Part shown: piece after piece, positions 44,469 through 53,953 of the stretch
Layout of the letters: each line of letters opens with the position of its first letter
How positions within the stretch are numbered: the first letter of the stretch is position 1
NCBI GenBank assembly: GCA_025359965.1
Contig: JANYDC010000107.1
Location: 1-64,000, forward strand
From: Pedosphaera sp.
GTDB taxonomy: Bacteria > Verrucomicrobiota > Verrucomicrobiia > Limisphaerales > SXQI01
Length of the DNA stretch: 64,000 nt
Direction of reading: 5' to 3'
Notes under the pieces: model-generated
Told to the model about the DNA's origin: nothing
The model's input: only the letters and a program-made list of their open reading frames with translations
Database searches by the model: none
Made by a program: the position numbers and the translations under genes

Positions 44469-44863
44469 AATTTGGCGTGTTTTGCGTTAACTGATTGCAA
44501 AAGTTCCGTGATTTCCTGGGAGCCGAGTCCTGCCTCACTTGCTTCTTTCACGGCTTGGATCATTAGCTCACGGGCTCGGTCCAGCTTGACCTCCCGACTG
44601 CGATCTCCTCCTGATTCTGCCACGAAGGTTCCGAGCCCCTGCCTGCGATAGATAATGGCAGCGCGTTCCAACTCCTCGTAGGCACGCTTGACCGTGATCA
44701 CGCTGACCATCAAATCCTCAGCCAGGGCGCGAAAGGAAGGCAAGGCTGCGCCCGGCTTGAGACGGCCAGCACCGATTTCCGTTTTAAAGCCCTGCACAAT
44801 CTGTTCGTACAAAGCGCCTTCAGCGGCAGGGGAAATGAGAGGTATGATTAGACGGAGCGGCAT
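44465..44863 (-). CDS. GntR-family regulator, YtrA type
   Basis: A 132-residue repressor-type regulator. A winged helix (ALYEQIVQGFKTEIGAGRLKPGAALPSFRALAEDLMVSVITVKRAYEELERAAIIYRRQGLGTFVAE) at 19-82 is typical of GntR, followed by a short helical dimerisation tail, as in the YtrA subfamily. It is the first gene of a regulator-ATPase-permease operon, and a palindrome for its own control lies just upstream. Confidence 0.92.
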   Translation of the reverse strand: MPLRLIIPLISPAAEGALYEQIVQGFKTEIGAGRLKPGAALPSFRALAEDLMVSVITVKRAYEELERAAIIYRRQGLGTFVAESGGDRSREVKLDRARELMIQAVKEASEAGLGSQEITELLQSVNAKHAKL

Positions 44864-44874
44864 CCAGTACGTTT

Positions 44875-44888
44875 GTGTATATATACAC
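44875..44888. promoter_or_regulatory. putative GntR/YtrA operator
   Basis: Perfect 14-base palindrome GTGTATATATACAC, followed at once by a further TATACAC half-site. It sits 12-25 bases upstream of the ATG of the GntR gene. YtrA-type regulators bind such TGTA/TACA palindromes in their own promoters, so autorepression is likely. Confidence 0.65.
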
Positions 44889-44951
44889 TATACACAGCTG
44901 TCCACACACTTCTGAAAGAAAGAAAAAAGCGCGGCGGGTAGTTGGTGAGCC

Positions 44952-45617
44952 TCAACTTAAAGGAGCTTGGGCGGGGTGGTCGAAGATTTTACGAAGGGCT
45001 TCGTTTTCGCACTCGAGCTCGGCGGCGAGGCTGAGGATGCGGCGAAGGTGGGGTTGGGAAAGGGGCTCGGGCCAGGCGGCGGAGGAACGGAGCATGACGT
45101 CATCGACAGGGAAGGAGGGGTAGGCTCCGGTGCCAGCGGCGGTCCTTAGCAACTGGATGGCTTGGGCAATGGTGTCGTTGATCTGGGAGCGTTGTTCCCT
45201 GGGGCGTTCGGTTCGTAACGGGGCCGGGCGTGGGCCGAGGCCTTTAAGGGCTTTGGCGACCTGCTCAAGAACAAGGGGAGCCTGAAATGGTTTTAGGACG
45301 TAGTATTCGATGCCCAAATCGGCACCTTGTTTGATGGTGTCACGATCCCGCAAGGCGGAGCAAAGCATGACGGGAATGCTTTTGAGACGCTCGTCCTCGC
45401 GCATACGGCGAAGGACGTCGATGCCGCTCATTTGCGGCATCATGACGTCAAAGATGCAGAGGTCGAAAGTGGGTTCCTGCTGGACCATGGCCCAGGCGGA
45501 TTTGCCATCGCCAGCAGCCTGCACCTCGTAGCCCGGCTCGCTGGCGAGGATCCGAAGGAGCATCAATTGGGAGATGGCGTTATCTTCGGCGACAAGAATG
45601 CGCGCGTGTTTTCTCAT
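44952..45617 (-). CDS. response regulator (REC with helical C-terminal extension)
   Basis: From the ATG at 45617 about 221 residues. Receiver: ILVAEDNAISQLMLLRIL, acceptor Asp in LCIFDVMMPQMSG, Ser in VMLCSALRDR, Lys in YVLKPF. The rest is helical without a recognisable output domain. It starts one base after the cheA stop, so it is translationally linked to cheA and is the most likely CheY-type partner. Confidence 0.85.
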   Translation of the reverse strand: MRKHARILVAEDNAISQLMLLRILASEPGYEVQAAGDGKSAWAMVQQEPTFDLCIFDVMMPQMSGIDVLRRMREDERLKSIPVMLCSALRDRDTIKQGADLGIEYYVLKPFQAPLVLEQVAKALKGLGPRPAPLRTERPREQRSQINDTIAQAIQLLRTAAGTGAYPSFPVDDVMLRSSAAWPEPLSQPHLRRILSLAAELECENEALRKIFDHPAQAPLS

Positions 45618-45618
45618 C

Positions 45619-47751
45619 TTAGGCCGCTCGCGCCACGGGGTGATGCTTGAGGTGGACCAAGGAATTGACATCAAGGATCAAGCCGACCCGACCGTCGCCA
45701 AGGATGGCGGCACCGGCCAGAAGCGGATTGGACTTGAAAGCTTCGCCAAGATTTTTGATCACGATTTCCTGTTTCCCTATGAGTTCATCCACGAGGAGGC
45801 ATCGTACGGATTCACCCGACTCGACCACCATGATAACAGCTTCGGTGGGGTTTGTCATATCGGCTTCGCCAGAGAATAATTGGCGGAGGCGCAGCATGGG
45901 AAGCAGACGGCCGCGAACGTTAAGCAGTTCGCCACGCTCGTGAACGGTGGAGAGCATGTCGGCAGTGGGACGGAAGGACTCGCGAACGGAAAGTGTTGGG
46001 ATGATGTAACGCTCGCTGCCGACGCGGACGATCATGCCGTCGATGATGGCGAGGGTCAGGGGGAGTGAAATGGTAAAGGTGGTGCCCACTCCGAGAGTGG
46101 ACTCAATATCAATTTTGCCGCGAAGATTTTCGATGTTGCGGCGAACCACATCCATACCGACACCCCGGCCCGAAATATCAGTGACCTTTTCGGCGGTGGA
46201 GAAACCGGGGGCGAAGATGAGGCCGAAAATTTCCTTTTCGCTGAGGTTGTGATGAGCGGTGATCAAACCGTTCTCCATGGCTTTGCGGAGAATGCGATCC
46301 TTGTTGAGTCCGCCGCCATCATCACTGATCTGGATGACAAAGCTGCCGCCCTGATGGAAAGCGGCGAGGCGAATGGTGCCAACTGCTGGTTTTCCTGCGG
46401 CCACGCGGGCATCGGGTTTTTCGATGCCGTGATCCACAGAATTCCGCATCATGTGAACGAGAGGGTCATTGATTTCCTCGACGATGATGCGGTCCAGTTC
46501 GGTTTCTTCTCCGGACATTTCAAGTTCCACCCTTTTGCCGGCCTTGATGGAAAGATCACGGATGAGCCGGGTCATTTTTTGGAAGCTGGCGCGGATGGGC
46601 ACCATGCGGAGGGACATGGCGGTGCGTTGAAGATCCTTGGTGACGCGGACAAGTTGCGCGAGGTTTCTAAGGAGGCGGGCGCTGCCGAAACTTTTGAGAT
46701 CCTGATCCTGGGCAACCAGGGATTGGGCAATGACCATTTCACCCACCAAATCGACCAGAGAATCCAGCTTGATGGTGTCGACTTTGACCGAGGAGATGGT
46801 GGCCTTCTGCTCAACTGCGGCTTTGGGACCTGCAACCTCAACCGAAGGCAATACAGTTATGACGGGCGAAACCTCGACAATGGAAGGGGTTTCGGGGACC
46901 ACAACCAACTGCTTGACTGAGAGTGCTGGGGCCGACACGGCGGGGGAAGGCGCCGGCATGGAAACCACCACGGGTTTGGCGCCGGGGAGACGTCCGTTGA
47001 TGCCGACTATGAGAGCCAGCATGTTCTGGATAGGAATCAAGATGGGGCCCGGGGCGACCTGACCGCTGAGCTGCACATCGATCGCATTGATAAATCGTTT
47101 AAGGATGTCGCTGCCGTTGAGGATGACATTGATGACTTCAATGTCGATGGTCAGCTTGCCGGTGCGGGCGGCATCAAGGAGGCTCTCGAGCTCATGGGCC
47201 AGTTTGTTGATGGGACGAAGATTCAAAAATCCGGAGCCACCCTTAAAAGTGTGGAACGCCCGAAAAATGGAGTTGAGCTGATCCATGTCCCTTGGGTTCT
47301 CCTCAAGAACGAGCACGCCGTTTTCAATGTTTTGCAAGTGCTCATGTGATTCCTGAACGAACTCGCGGAGAAGCTCTCCATCGTCACTAATATTAAGGGT
47401 CAGTGACTCTTCAGGTATTGCGGCCACAGACTTCGGCGCGGCGGGCCCGCCACCTTTGGCCATTTCGGCGGCAGTCTTCTTGAGCCACTCTGCATTGGCT
47501 CTGAGTTGAGTGATGGCATTGCCTGTGAACTGGCCTGTGCCTCCAAAAATCTCGTCAATAATTTTCTGGCCCTCAAGAAGTCCCTGCCCAACCACGGTGT
47601 CGGCAGGCCAAGCCTCGCACAGATCGCTCAGAAACGAATTAATGGGCAGGAGCCCACGGTCGGAGTCAGGGGCGGAGTTGGCCAATTCAAGGAGGATTTG
47701 TGAACTTAGGTCGGACAGTTGGGCGATTTTTTGAGGATCAGGGGCGCTCAT
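45619..47751 (-). CDS. cheA: chemotaxis histidine kinase CheA
   Basis: A 710-residue kinase. The HPt domain (about 120-220) has the phospho-His167 in SIFRAFHTFKGGSGF. After a Pro/Val-rich linker come the dimerisation helices (about 318-385), the ATPase domain with N box NDPLVHMMRNSVDHGIE, G1 IQISDDGGGL and G2 DISGRGVGMDVV, and a CheW-like domain at 568-705. No P2 CheY-binding domain is evident, so the linker does its job or CheY binds elsewhere. The 100-residue N-terminal extension is unexplained. It is within a signalling operon. Confidence 0.96.
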   Translation of the reverse strand: MSAPDPQKIAQLSDLSSQILLELANSAPDSDRGLLPINSFLSDLCEAWPADTVVGQGLLEGQKIIDEIFGGTGQFTGNAITQLRANAEWLKKTAAEMAKGGGPAAPKSVAAIPEESLTLNISDDGELLREFVQESHEHLQNIENGVLVLEENPRDMDQLNSIFRAFHTFKGGSGFLNLRPINKLAHELESLLDAARTGKLTIDIEVINVILNGSDILKRFINAIDVQLSGQVAPGPILIPIQNMLALIVGINGRLPGAKPVVVSMPAPSPAVSAPALSVKQLVVVPETPSIVEVSPVITVLPSVEVAGPKAAVEQKATISSVKVDTIKLDSLVDLVGEMVIAQSLVAQDQDLKSFGSARLLRNLAQLVRVTKDLQRTAMSLRMVPIRASFQKMTRLIRDLSIKAGKRVELEMSGEETELDRIIVEEINDPLVHMMRNSVDHGIEKPDARVAAGKPAVGTIRLAAFHQGGSFVIQISDDGGGLNKDRILRKAMENGLITAHHNLSEKEIFGLIFAPGFSTAEKVTDISGRGVGMDVVRRNIENLRGKIDIESTLGVGTTFTISLPLTLAIIDGMIVRVGSERYIIPTLSVRESFRPTADMLSTVHERGELLNVRGRLLPMLRLRQLFSGEADMTNPTEAVIMVVESGESVRCLLVDELIGKQEIVIKNLGEAFKSNPLLAGAAILGDGRVGLILDVNSLVHLKHHPVARAA

Positions 47752-47810
47752 AAATTGTAGTGTGGACTCCGTAGACTTATCGGAAGGGAAACCCCTTGCT
47801 TGAGAGTTTC

Positions 47811-50123
47811 TCAGCTCGGCGCGAGGGCGGCGTCAATGATCCGAAGAGCCTGCTTGTGGTTGTAAGGTTTCCGCAGCAACTGAATGGTGCCGTTTTCCTC
47901 GACGCGAGCCATTTGCTCCTCATCCAAGAATCCGGAAACCAAGATGGATTTAATACCAGGCCGCTCGTAGGCAAGCTGCTCAATCAACTCCAAACCGTTC
48001 ATGCCGGGCATGTTGTAATCCGTCAGCACGAGGTTGATCGGGCCGGAATTTGAACGGATGGATTCCAAAGCAGCATCCGCGGTGTCGGCAGTGATAACTT
48101 CGTAGCCGGCGGCGCGAAGGAATGTAGCGGTAAAATCCCGAACCATTTCCTGATCTTCCACCACGAGAATGACCCCGTGACCGCGGGGGCTGGGAGAAGC
48201 TTCACTCGTCACTTCAGGAACCGACCCGGGCACGGGCGCGGACGCGAGTGGAACAAACAGAAGAAAAGTGGTGCCCTTGCCAACTTCACTGCGAACGTCA
48301 AGCCACCCACCTGCCTGGGTGACGACCCGCTGGGCGATGGAAAGGCCAAGGCCTGTCCCCTTCCCTTTTTGCTTGGTGGTATAAAAAGTCTCGAAAATGT
48401 GAGGAAGAACCTCGGGTGAAATTCCCGAACCGGTGTCGGTCACGGAACAACAAAGGAATTCATCACCGGCCCGACGGCGAAGCTGGGAGGCCTGATGTTC
48501 GTCAAGGCGAACAATATTGTTATTAAGACTGAGCAGGCCACCCTGTGGCATGGCGTCCTGTGCATTGACACACAGGTTGAGCAAGAGTTGATCGGCACGT
48601 GTTGAGTCCATGCAAATCCAGACCGGGCGGGGGGCGGGATGCACTTCGATCCTGACGCTGCCGCGGGCGGAGCGGGCGGCCATGCCCCCGACAAGCTGGA
48701 TGCGATCATTGAAGTCAAAAACCACCAGGTTTTCCTCCTCAGAACGGCTGAAACCGAGAAGTTGAGCAGTGATGGCGGAAGCGCCCGCAGCAGCCTGGCT
48801 GATCTGCTGAAGCATGGGAACACAGGAGGTGGAGCTCGCGGCTTCAACGGCCAACTGGGCATTCCCTTGAATCACTTGCAAAAGATTGTTGAAATCGTGG
48901 GCCACACCTGCAGCGAGGCAACCCAAGACCTCCATTTTTTGGGAATCGTAGAGCTGGCGCTGCAATTCGCGCACGCGGCTTTGATCCTTGACCGAGTAAA
49001 TGAATCCAGCCGATCGACCCTTGTGCCGCCAGGGGGCAATGCTGACCAGAGACCAACGTCCGCCGCCCTCATCCACCTCAAACTCGTGGGCGCTTCCTCC
49101 TGTCATCACTTGAACCAGATAACCGGTCAGTTGGACCCGCTTTTGATCGTCGGGGACGCAATCGAGAAAGAGCTCCCCGATTTTGGGGCCGCCCAGCATG
49201 TTGAGCCAGCCGTGGTCTGTTGGAAATTTGCGCCAGCCCTCATTCACTTGGGTGAGATGAAACTCGCTGTCCACGGCATAGATGGCCGCGTCCATGGAAT
49301 TGATGATACTGTGGGCGAGATCGCGCTCGGCAACCAAATCCTCTTTGAGTGCATTCTTGGAGGAAATATCGCGCTCGCAGGCCACGTAGCCGATGAACTT
49401 TCCAGAACGATCATGGATGGGTGAAATAACCGCCTCGACGGGGTACTCGGAGCCGTCGGCACGACGATTGATCAGCTCTCCTGACCAATCCAAACCTTTG
49501 TGCAAGGCTTCAAGGTACTCGGATATTTGAGCGTGACTTGAGGGGGAACGAAGAAAATCAGAGGCCTGCCCCAGCGCATCTTCGATGCTATAGCCCGTAT
49601 TGGTCTGGAAGGCGGCATTGACGAAGGTCAGGCGGAGCTGTGAATCGGTAAGGAAAAAAACTTCCGTCGTCGCATCAATGGCCGTCATCAGCCGCTGGAC
49701 ATGTGACTCCATCCTCCACCGGCGGCTGGCGTCCTTGATGGTGATCAGATACGATCCAGCATCCAGGGTTGTGACAACCAAATCGATGATGGTGAGGATT
49801 CGACCTCCATTTAGAAGAGTGACTGAAGGCAGTGTCTCGGGACGCTCAGGCTTAAGCTTGAAAATTTGGGCCAGCCTCAAGGCTGTCGGAGGGCTCAGAT
49901 ACTCGCCAATGCCTGAAGGGGATGAATCCACCGAGGAGGTGCGCTCCAACAAGAGGGCGGCTTTGCGGTTGCACTCGCCGATGCTGCCATCGAAGCGGCA
50001 AACAATCAGGCAGTCTTCCGAGCCCTGAAACACGGAATCCCACCAACGGCCACGCCGTTTATCGGAATCTATCTCTCGGGAATTGGTGTCAGTCTCGGAA
50101 TACAATCGAACATCCGTCGTCAT
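47811..50123 (-). CDS. PAS-containing hybrid histidine kinase
   Basis: A 770-residue soluble kinase. PAS-like regions at about 25-130, 145-265 (FVNAAFQTNTGYSIEDALG...) and 285-390, then HisKA with GVAHDFNNLLQVIQGN, ATPase (N box LLNLCVNAQDAMP, G1 DTGSGIS, G2 GTGLGLSIA) and a C-terminal receiver with VVEDQEMVRDF, Asp in LVLTDYNMPGMNG and KPY. There is no transmembrane segment. It overlaps the upstream REC-HD-GYP gene by one base (TAATG). Confidence 0.92.
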   Translation of the reverse strand: MTTDVRLYSETDTNSREIDSDKRRGRWWDSVFQGSEDCLIVCRFDGSIGECNRKAALLLERTSSVDSSPSGIGEYLSPPTALRLAQIFKLKPERPETLPSVTLLNGGRILTIIDLVVTTLDAGSYLITIKDASRRWRMESHVQRLMTAIDATTEVFFLTDSQLRLTFVNAAFQTNTGYSIEDALGQASDFLRSPSSHAQISEYLEALHKGLDWSGELINRRADGSEYPVEAVISPIHDRSGKFIGYVACERDISSKNALKEDLVAERDLAHSIINSMDAAIYAVDSEFHLTQVNEGWRKFPTDHGWLNMLGGPKIGELFLDCVPDDQKRVQLTGYLVQVMTGGSAHEFEVDEGGGRWSLVSIAPWRHKGRSAGFIYSVKDQSRVRELQRQLYDSQKMEVLGCLAAGVAHDFNNLLQVIQGNAQLAVEAASSTSCVPMLQQISQAAAGASAITAQLLGFSRSEEENLVVFDFNDRIQLVGGMAARSARGSVRIEVHPAPRPVWICMDSTRADQLLLNLCVNAQDAMPQGGLLSLNNNIVRLDEHQASQLRRRAGDEFLCCSVTDTGSGISPEVLPHIFETFYTTKQKGKGTGLGLSIAQRVVTQAGGWLDVRSEVGKGTTFLLFVPLASAPVPGSVPEVTSEASPSPRGHGVILVVEDQEMVRDFTATFLRAAGYEVITADTADAALESIRSNSGPINLVLTDYNMPGMNGLELIEQLAYERPGIKSILVSGFLDEEQMARVEENGTIQLLRKPYNHKQALRIIDAALAPS

Positions 50124-51388
50124 TAGCAGTACACGATCAATGACTGACTTATCGGACTAATTCGATTGTGGTTAAGAAGCTTGTCGATGTAGGGCCCGCT
50201 CAGTTGCTGGCCCTCGGGAATCAGGAGGATACCGTTGGCTGTGTAAATACCTGTGGCCAAGACCATGCCGGGCCGAAGCTCACTCAAAAGAACTTCACGC
50301 TCCCGGAGGGGCAGCACTGTTTTAGGCAGGGCGCGAAGGAATGCGCGCACCGCATCGGGGTCAAAAAAGGTGCCGCTGGCGAGTTTGATTTGCTCGACCA
50401 CAAGGTATTCCTCATGGCGGCTGGAGGCGAAATAGACAGCGACGGCGAGCAATCGGGCCAGCCACGGTATATCCTCCCCCTTCAATCGATCCGGGTAGCC
50501 CGAGCCATCATACCATTCGTGGTGTGAGCGGATGAGCCTACCGACCGTGGAGAGGCTATCAGAGAAAGAGGCTAATTCCTCGCCAAGCACGGGGTGGTGC
50601 TCAACTAATTGTTGTTCGGCACTGTCCAACGGCGCGCCATCCTGCCATTTTTTGATGATCTGCCGAGGCACTCCCACCAAACCAATGTCGTGCAGCCACG
50701 CGGCCACGGAAAGCGTCTCGGTATCCTCAGCGGACAGGGCCAGCCCCTCGGCCATCATACGACAAATTTCGTGGGTCCGCCGGGCCTCGCTACCCAGTGT
50801 GGGATAGAAGGTCTGCATGGTTTGCACGCAAAGACGGACTGATTTGGTCAGGTTGTCGGCCAACGCGCCATTTAGCCGGCCAAGAGCCTCGTTTTGCTCA
50901 GCCACGCGGGCGACTTGTAGTTCGAGCGAACGGTTCAGCTCGGACAACCTGGAGTTCACGGCCAGAGTCTCGGCCTGCAACGCGCTGTTGCGTCGGATCA
51001 ACTCATGACGGTTGACGGCATTTTTGACTGTGGCAAGAAGCTCCTCACGCAACCAGGGCTTGATGATGAAACGGAATATCTCCCCCTTGTTGATGGCGTC
51101 GATAACCGTCTCGCAACTGAGCAAAGCGGTGATGAGAATTCGGGAGGCATCGGGTTGCTTCTCCTTAACCAGCCCCAAAAATTCCAGACCGTTCATGCGC
51201 GGCATGAGCTGATCGGAAATGACCACGGCGAACTGGGTCTGATCAATTATCTCCAGGGCAGCCACAGCGCTGGGGAGGGCGGTGACGAGGTAACCGGCCC
51301 GGGCCAGGGTTTCCCGGAGGGCAACCAAAACGATTTCCTCATCATCAACGATGAGGATGCGGGGCTGATTTGGTTCGGGAGAACTCAT
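50123..51388 (-). CDS. response regulator with HD-GYP-type domain
   Basis: A 421-residue protein. Receiver (about 10-125) with VDDEEIVLVALRETL, Asp in AVVISDQLMPRMNG and KPW. A coiled-coil linker (LQAETLAVNSRLSELNRSLELQVARVAEQNE) follows, then an HD-GYP domain with HDIGLVGVPRQII, HHPVLGEE and SHHEWYDGSGYPDRLKGEDIP. This intact signature predicts c-di-GMP phosphodiesterase activity. It is coupled to the PAS kinases on both sides. Confidence 0.91.
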   Translation of the reverse strand: MSSPEPNQPRILIVDDEEIVLVALRETLARAGYLVTALPSAVAALEIIDQTQFAVVISDQLMPRMNGLEFLGLVKEKQPDASRILITALLSCETVIDAINKGEIFRFIIKPWLREELLATVKNAVNRHELIRRNSALQAETLAVNSRLSELNRSLELQVARVAEQNEALGRLNGALADNLTKSVRLCVQTMQTFYPTLGSEARRTHEICRMMAEGLALSAEDTETLSVAAWLHDIGLVGVPRQIIKKWQDGAPLDSAEQQLVEHHPVLGEELASFSDSLSTVGRLIRSHHEWYDGSGYPDRLKGEDIPWLARLLAVAVYFASSRHEEYLVVEQIKLASGTFFDPDAVRAFLRALPKTVLPLREREVLLSELRPGMVLATGIYTANGILLIPEGQQLSGPYIDKLLNHNRISPISQSLIVYC

Positions 51389-51398
51389 CGTAATCTAA

Positions 51399-53384
51399 TT
51401 AGTAAGTGACCTCGTCCAGGCTGCGGCGAAATTTTTCAAGCCATTCGTGCTCCGGCATGTCGGGTATCCAAACCAGTTCTGCCTGGGCCAAAAGTTCGCG
51501 CTCCACCTCATCCATGTTGCGTCCCACCACCTGTACGGCGCGTTTGAGTCGCGGATAATCTCGGGCGGCGGCAGCGAGGAGATCAACGGAGGCCCGGCCT
51601 TCCTGGCCCGTCTCTACAACCAGCACGCCGGCAAATTGATAATCTGGAGAACCCAAAACCTCCTCAGGACGTTCGCCGATGGGACAGACCACCACGTAAT
51701 AGCCGTGCTCGCGAAGGAAACTGGCGCTTACATCCAAGGCGCGTCCGGCGCTCCCAGCCAGAAGTATGGTGTGGCGCTTCCAACCAACCGGCTGGCGTTC
51801 TGTTTCGGTGAAATCAGCCTGCGGGAGCCAAAGTCGAAAACGAGTGCCCGCAGAAACCCGCGACTCCACTGAAATGGCGCCGCCGTGCTTCTCGACAAAC
51901 AGCCGGGCATTGTAAAGGCCAAGACCGGAGCCTTTATTGAGGGGTTTAGTCGTGAAAAAAGGATCAAAAACAACCGCCAGATGTTTGGACGAAATGCCAC
52001 AGCCGGTATCTTCCACGGTCAGACAAACTGCCGGCAGCTGCGGCAGCACCCCTTGGCGGAACTCCATGGCGGGATACTCAGACTCAAACGAAGTGCGGAA
52101 GACAAGGCTTCCACCATGAGGCATGGCGTCAGCAGCGTTCAAGGTAAGATTGATCAGCACCTGCCTAAATTCCACGGCGTCCACGTAAAGAGCCAGGGCC
52201 TCGTTGGTTAACTCGGTGCAAATTTCAATGCGGCGGGGGACAATTTTACGGACCAACTCAAACGTGTCTGTGACGAGATCGTTCAGGCTGTGATAATTCC
52301 TGTCGCCGACCCTGCCCTGATGAAGGTTGAGAATGCGATGGACCAATTGGCTTGCCTGCATCGAATTGCGCTTGATCAGGGTAAGTCCTTCCTGGAAGGG
52401 ATGCTCGCGCGCGACCTGGGCTTGGAATGTTTCGCTGAGCGAAAGGATGCCGGCCATAATATTACTGAAGTCATGGGCCAGACCCATGGTCAGGAGAGCC
52501 AGCGTTTCTTTCCAAGCGGCGGAGGAAAGGCGTTTTTCAGCGATGGTCTGGCGGGTGGTATCCAGCCAGACCGATTCGTACCCCAATAAAAGTCCGCTGT
52601 GCGTGAAAACAGCCTGCCGCGATTCAAACACGTAAGAGATTCGGCCAGTCTGGGCGTGGCGAATCCTGTACGTGCAATTAAGACGCGGCTGGGCCGGAGT
52701 CAACCGTCGGTACTGTTGCTGGAGATCCTCAGCATCGGCCTCATGCACCACTTCCCAGAAACGTCCTGAGGAACCCTTCCAAGTCTCGGGTGTCAGTCCG
52801 GTTAACTCAGTGATACGGCTGCTGACGGAGGTGAGGGCAAAATCAGCACGCTGGCTGAAAATGACGCCCGGCCAGCGATTGACCAGGTTTTCCAACCGCG
52901 CCTCGGCCCGCCACAGACGCAGACCCAACTCGCGGCGCATCTCGATGGAGCCCGACCCATCAAGCCAGCCCACTTCATCCAAAGAGGAGGGAAGAAGGGA
53001 TTCAAGGCGGAGGACCATTCCAGCCCCCACGCGAGTTAACTCAATGCCAAAGCGTTCCTCAACCCCGTCCAGCCGAGTCGAAATCTCGGCCTTTTGAAAG
53101 AAGGAAGACCGGTCGAGAAGGGCACCCACGGACGAAGAAAGAGAAGGATTACGCTCATCGAGCAACGTAAGAACTTGATTATGAATGATTTGGGAGAATG
53201 TCTTGGCAAGCCATTGAAGGATGCACTCATTGGCTTCCTCCACTTTGCCGGAGGCATCCAAAACCAGCATGCCGCCTGATAGCCAAGACATGGGAGAAGC
53301 ATCGGCCTGCCTTAATATCAAGGAAGCCGTGTCGCCCTGCCAAACTTCCGGCTGGGTAATTTCAGAATCGGATGACCAGCTCAT
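51399..53384 (-). CDS. PAS histidine kinase with degenerate receiver
   Basis: A 661-residue soluble kinase, first gene of the operon. PAS-like regions fill about 30-280, then the H-box GLAHDFSNIMAGILSLSETF, ATPase with N box LINLTLNAADAMP, G1 DTGCGIS and G2 KGSGLGLYNARLF. The last 130 residues resemble a receiver (TILLAGSAGRALDVSASFL..., VLVVETGQEG), but the acidic pair and phosphoacceptor Asp are missing, so this domain cannot be phosphorylated in the normal way. Confidence 0.88.
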   Translation of the reverse strand: MSWSSDSEITQPEVWQGDTASLILRQADASPMSWLSGGMLVLDASGKVEEANECILQWLAKTFSQIIHNQVLTLLDERNPSLSSSVGALLDRSSFFQKAEISTRLDGVEERFGIELTRVGAGMVLRLESLLPSSLDEVGWLDGSGSIEMRRELGLRLWRAEARLENLVNRWPGVIFSQRADFALTSVSSRITELTGLTPETWKGSSGRFWEVVHEADAEDLQQQYRRLTPAQPRLNCTYRIRHAQTGRISYVFESRQAVFTHSGLLLGYESVWLDTTRQTIAEKRLSSAAWKETLALLTMGLAHDFSNIMAGILSLSETFQAQVAREHPFQEGLTLIKRNSMQASQLVHRILNLHQGRVGDRNYHSLNDLVTDTFELVRKIVPRRIEICTELTNEALALYVDAVEFRQVLINLTLNAADAMPHGGSLVFRTSFESEYPAMEFRQGVLPQLPAVCLTVEDTGCGISSKHLAVVFDPFFTTKPLNKGSGLGLYNARLFVEKHGGAISVESRVSAGTRFRLWLPQADFTETERQPVGWKRHTILLAGSAGRALDVSASFLREHGYYVVVCPIGERPEEVLGSPDYQFAGVLVVETGQEGRASVDLLAAAARDYPRLKRAVQVVGRNMDEVERELLAQAELVWIPDMPEHEWLEKFRRSLDEVTY

Positions 53385-53533
53385 GTGCTGCTCTTTGAGG
53401 ATTCCACTGGAGAAAGACTAACGCTGTCCTCGCGTGGCATTCAACCTCATTATCGTCCGCCATCCGTGCGACCGTTGCTCCTGCCAATCCATGGCAGGGA
53501 GAAATTCATCTACTTTCGGCTAGGAGACGCCCT

Positions 53534-53938
53534 TTAGGAGTACTGCTCCCATCCGGCCGAAGCCGGCGCCGTGTAACTCTTGTGGATCTTTGCTACCCTG
53601 CGCCCACCCTCCTCAATTTCGAGGCGATCCTTCTCGAGCACTACTCTTTGGCCGCTCAGGTATTCCTGATTGCGCATTTCCAAGCCAATCAACTCATTAA
53701 CCATCGCGCGCAAAGGACCATCCAAAATCCGCTGATCTGCTCCTTGAAGGCGGAGTTCATCGCGGGCATCCTGAGTGCGGCGGGCAATTGCGGCCTGCAA
53801 CTCCTTTTTGGCATCCTGACACTGTGCCACGCGTGCCCAATCCATCGTCAGAATGGCATCTCCCTCCACCTGGGTCCAGGCGCGCCAATCCTCGTAAAGG
53901 CTCATTAGTTTGACTTGGGCACTCATCAACACATCCAA
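53534..53938 (-). CDS. FliT/FlgN-like flagellar export chaperone
   Basis: A 134-residue all-helical protein with MSLYEDWRAWTQVEGDAILTMDWARVAQCQDAKKELQ..., a charged coiled-coil middle and VVLEKDRLEIEEGGRRVAKIHKSY at the end. Its place 15 bases after fliS in the late flagellar operon is that of fliT, which holds the cap protein before export. Family similarity alone is weak. Confidence 0.6.
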   Translation of the reverse strand: MDVLMSAQVKLMSLYEDWRAWTQVEGDAILTMDWARVAQCQDAKKELQAAIARRTQDARDELRLQGADQRILDGPLRAMVNELIGLEMRNQEYLSGQRVVLEKDRLEIEEGGRRVAKIHKSYTAPASAGWEQYS

Positions 53939-53953
53939 AGAAAACTCGAGCGT

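Noticed and set aside
46249-46920. 223-codon frame on the plus strand inside cheA
   Set aside because: It is antisense to the well-supported cheA gene and has no protein-like motif; long shadow frames are expected at this base composition.
48639-49424. 261-codon frame on the plus strand inside the PAS hybrid kinase
   Set aside because: Antisense to a clear kinase; composition is that of a reversed frame and no ribosome site is seen.
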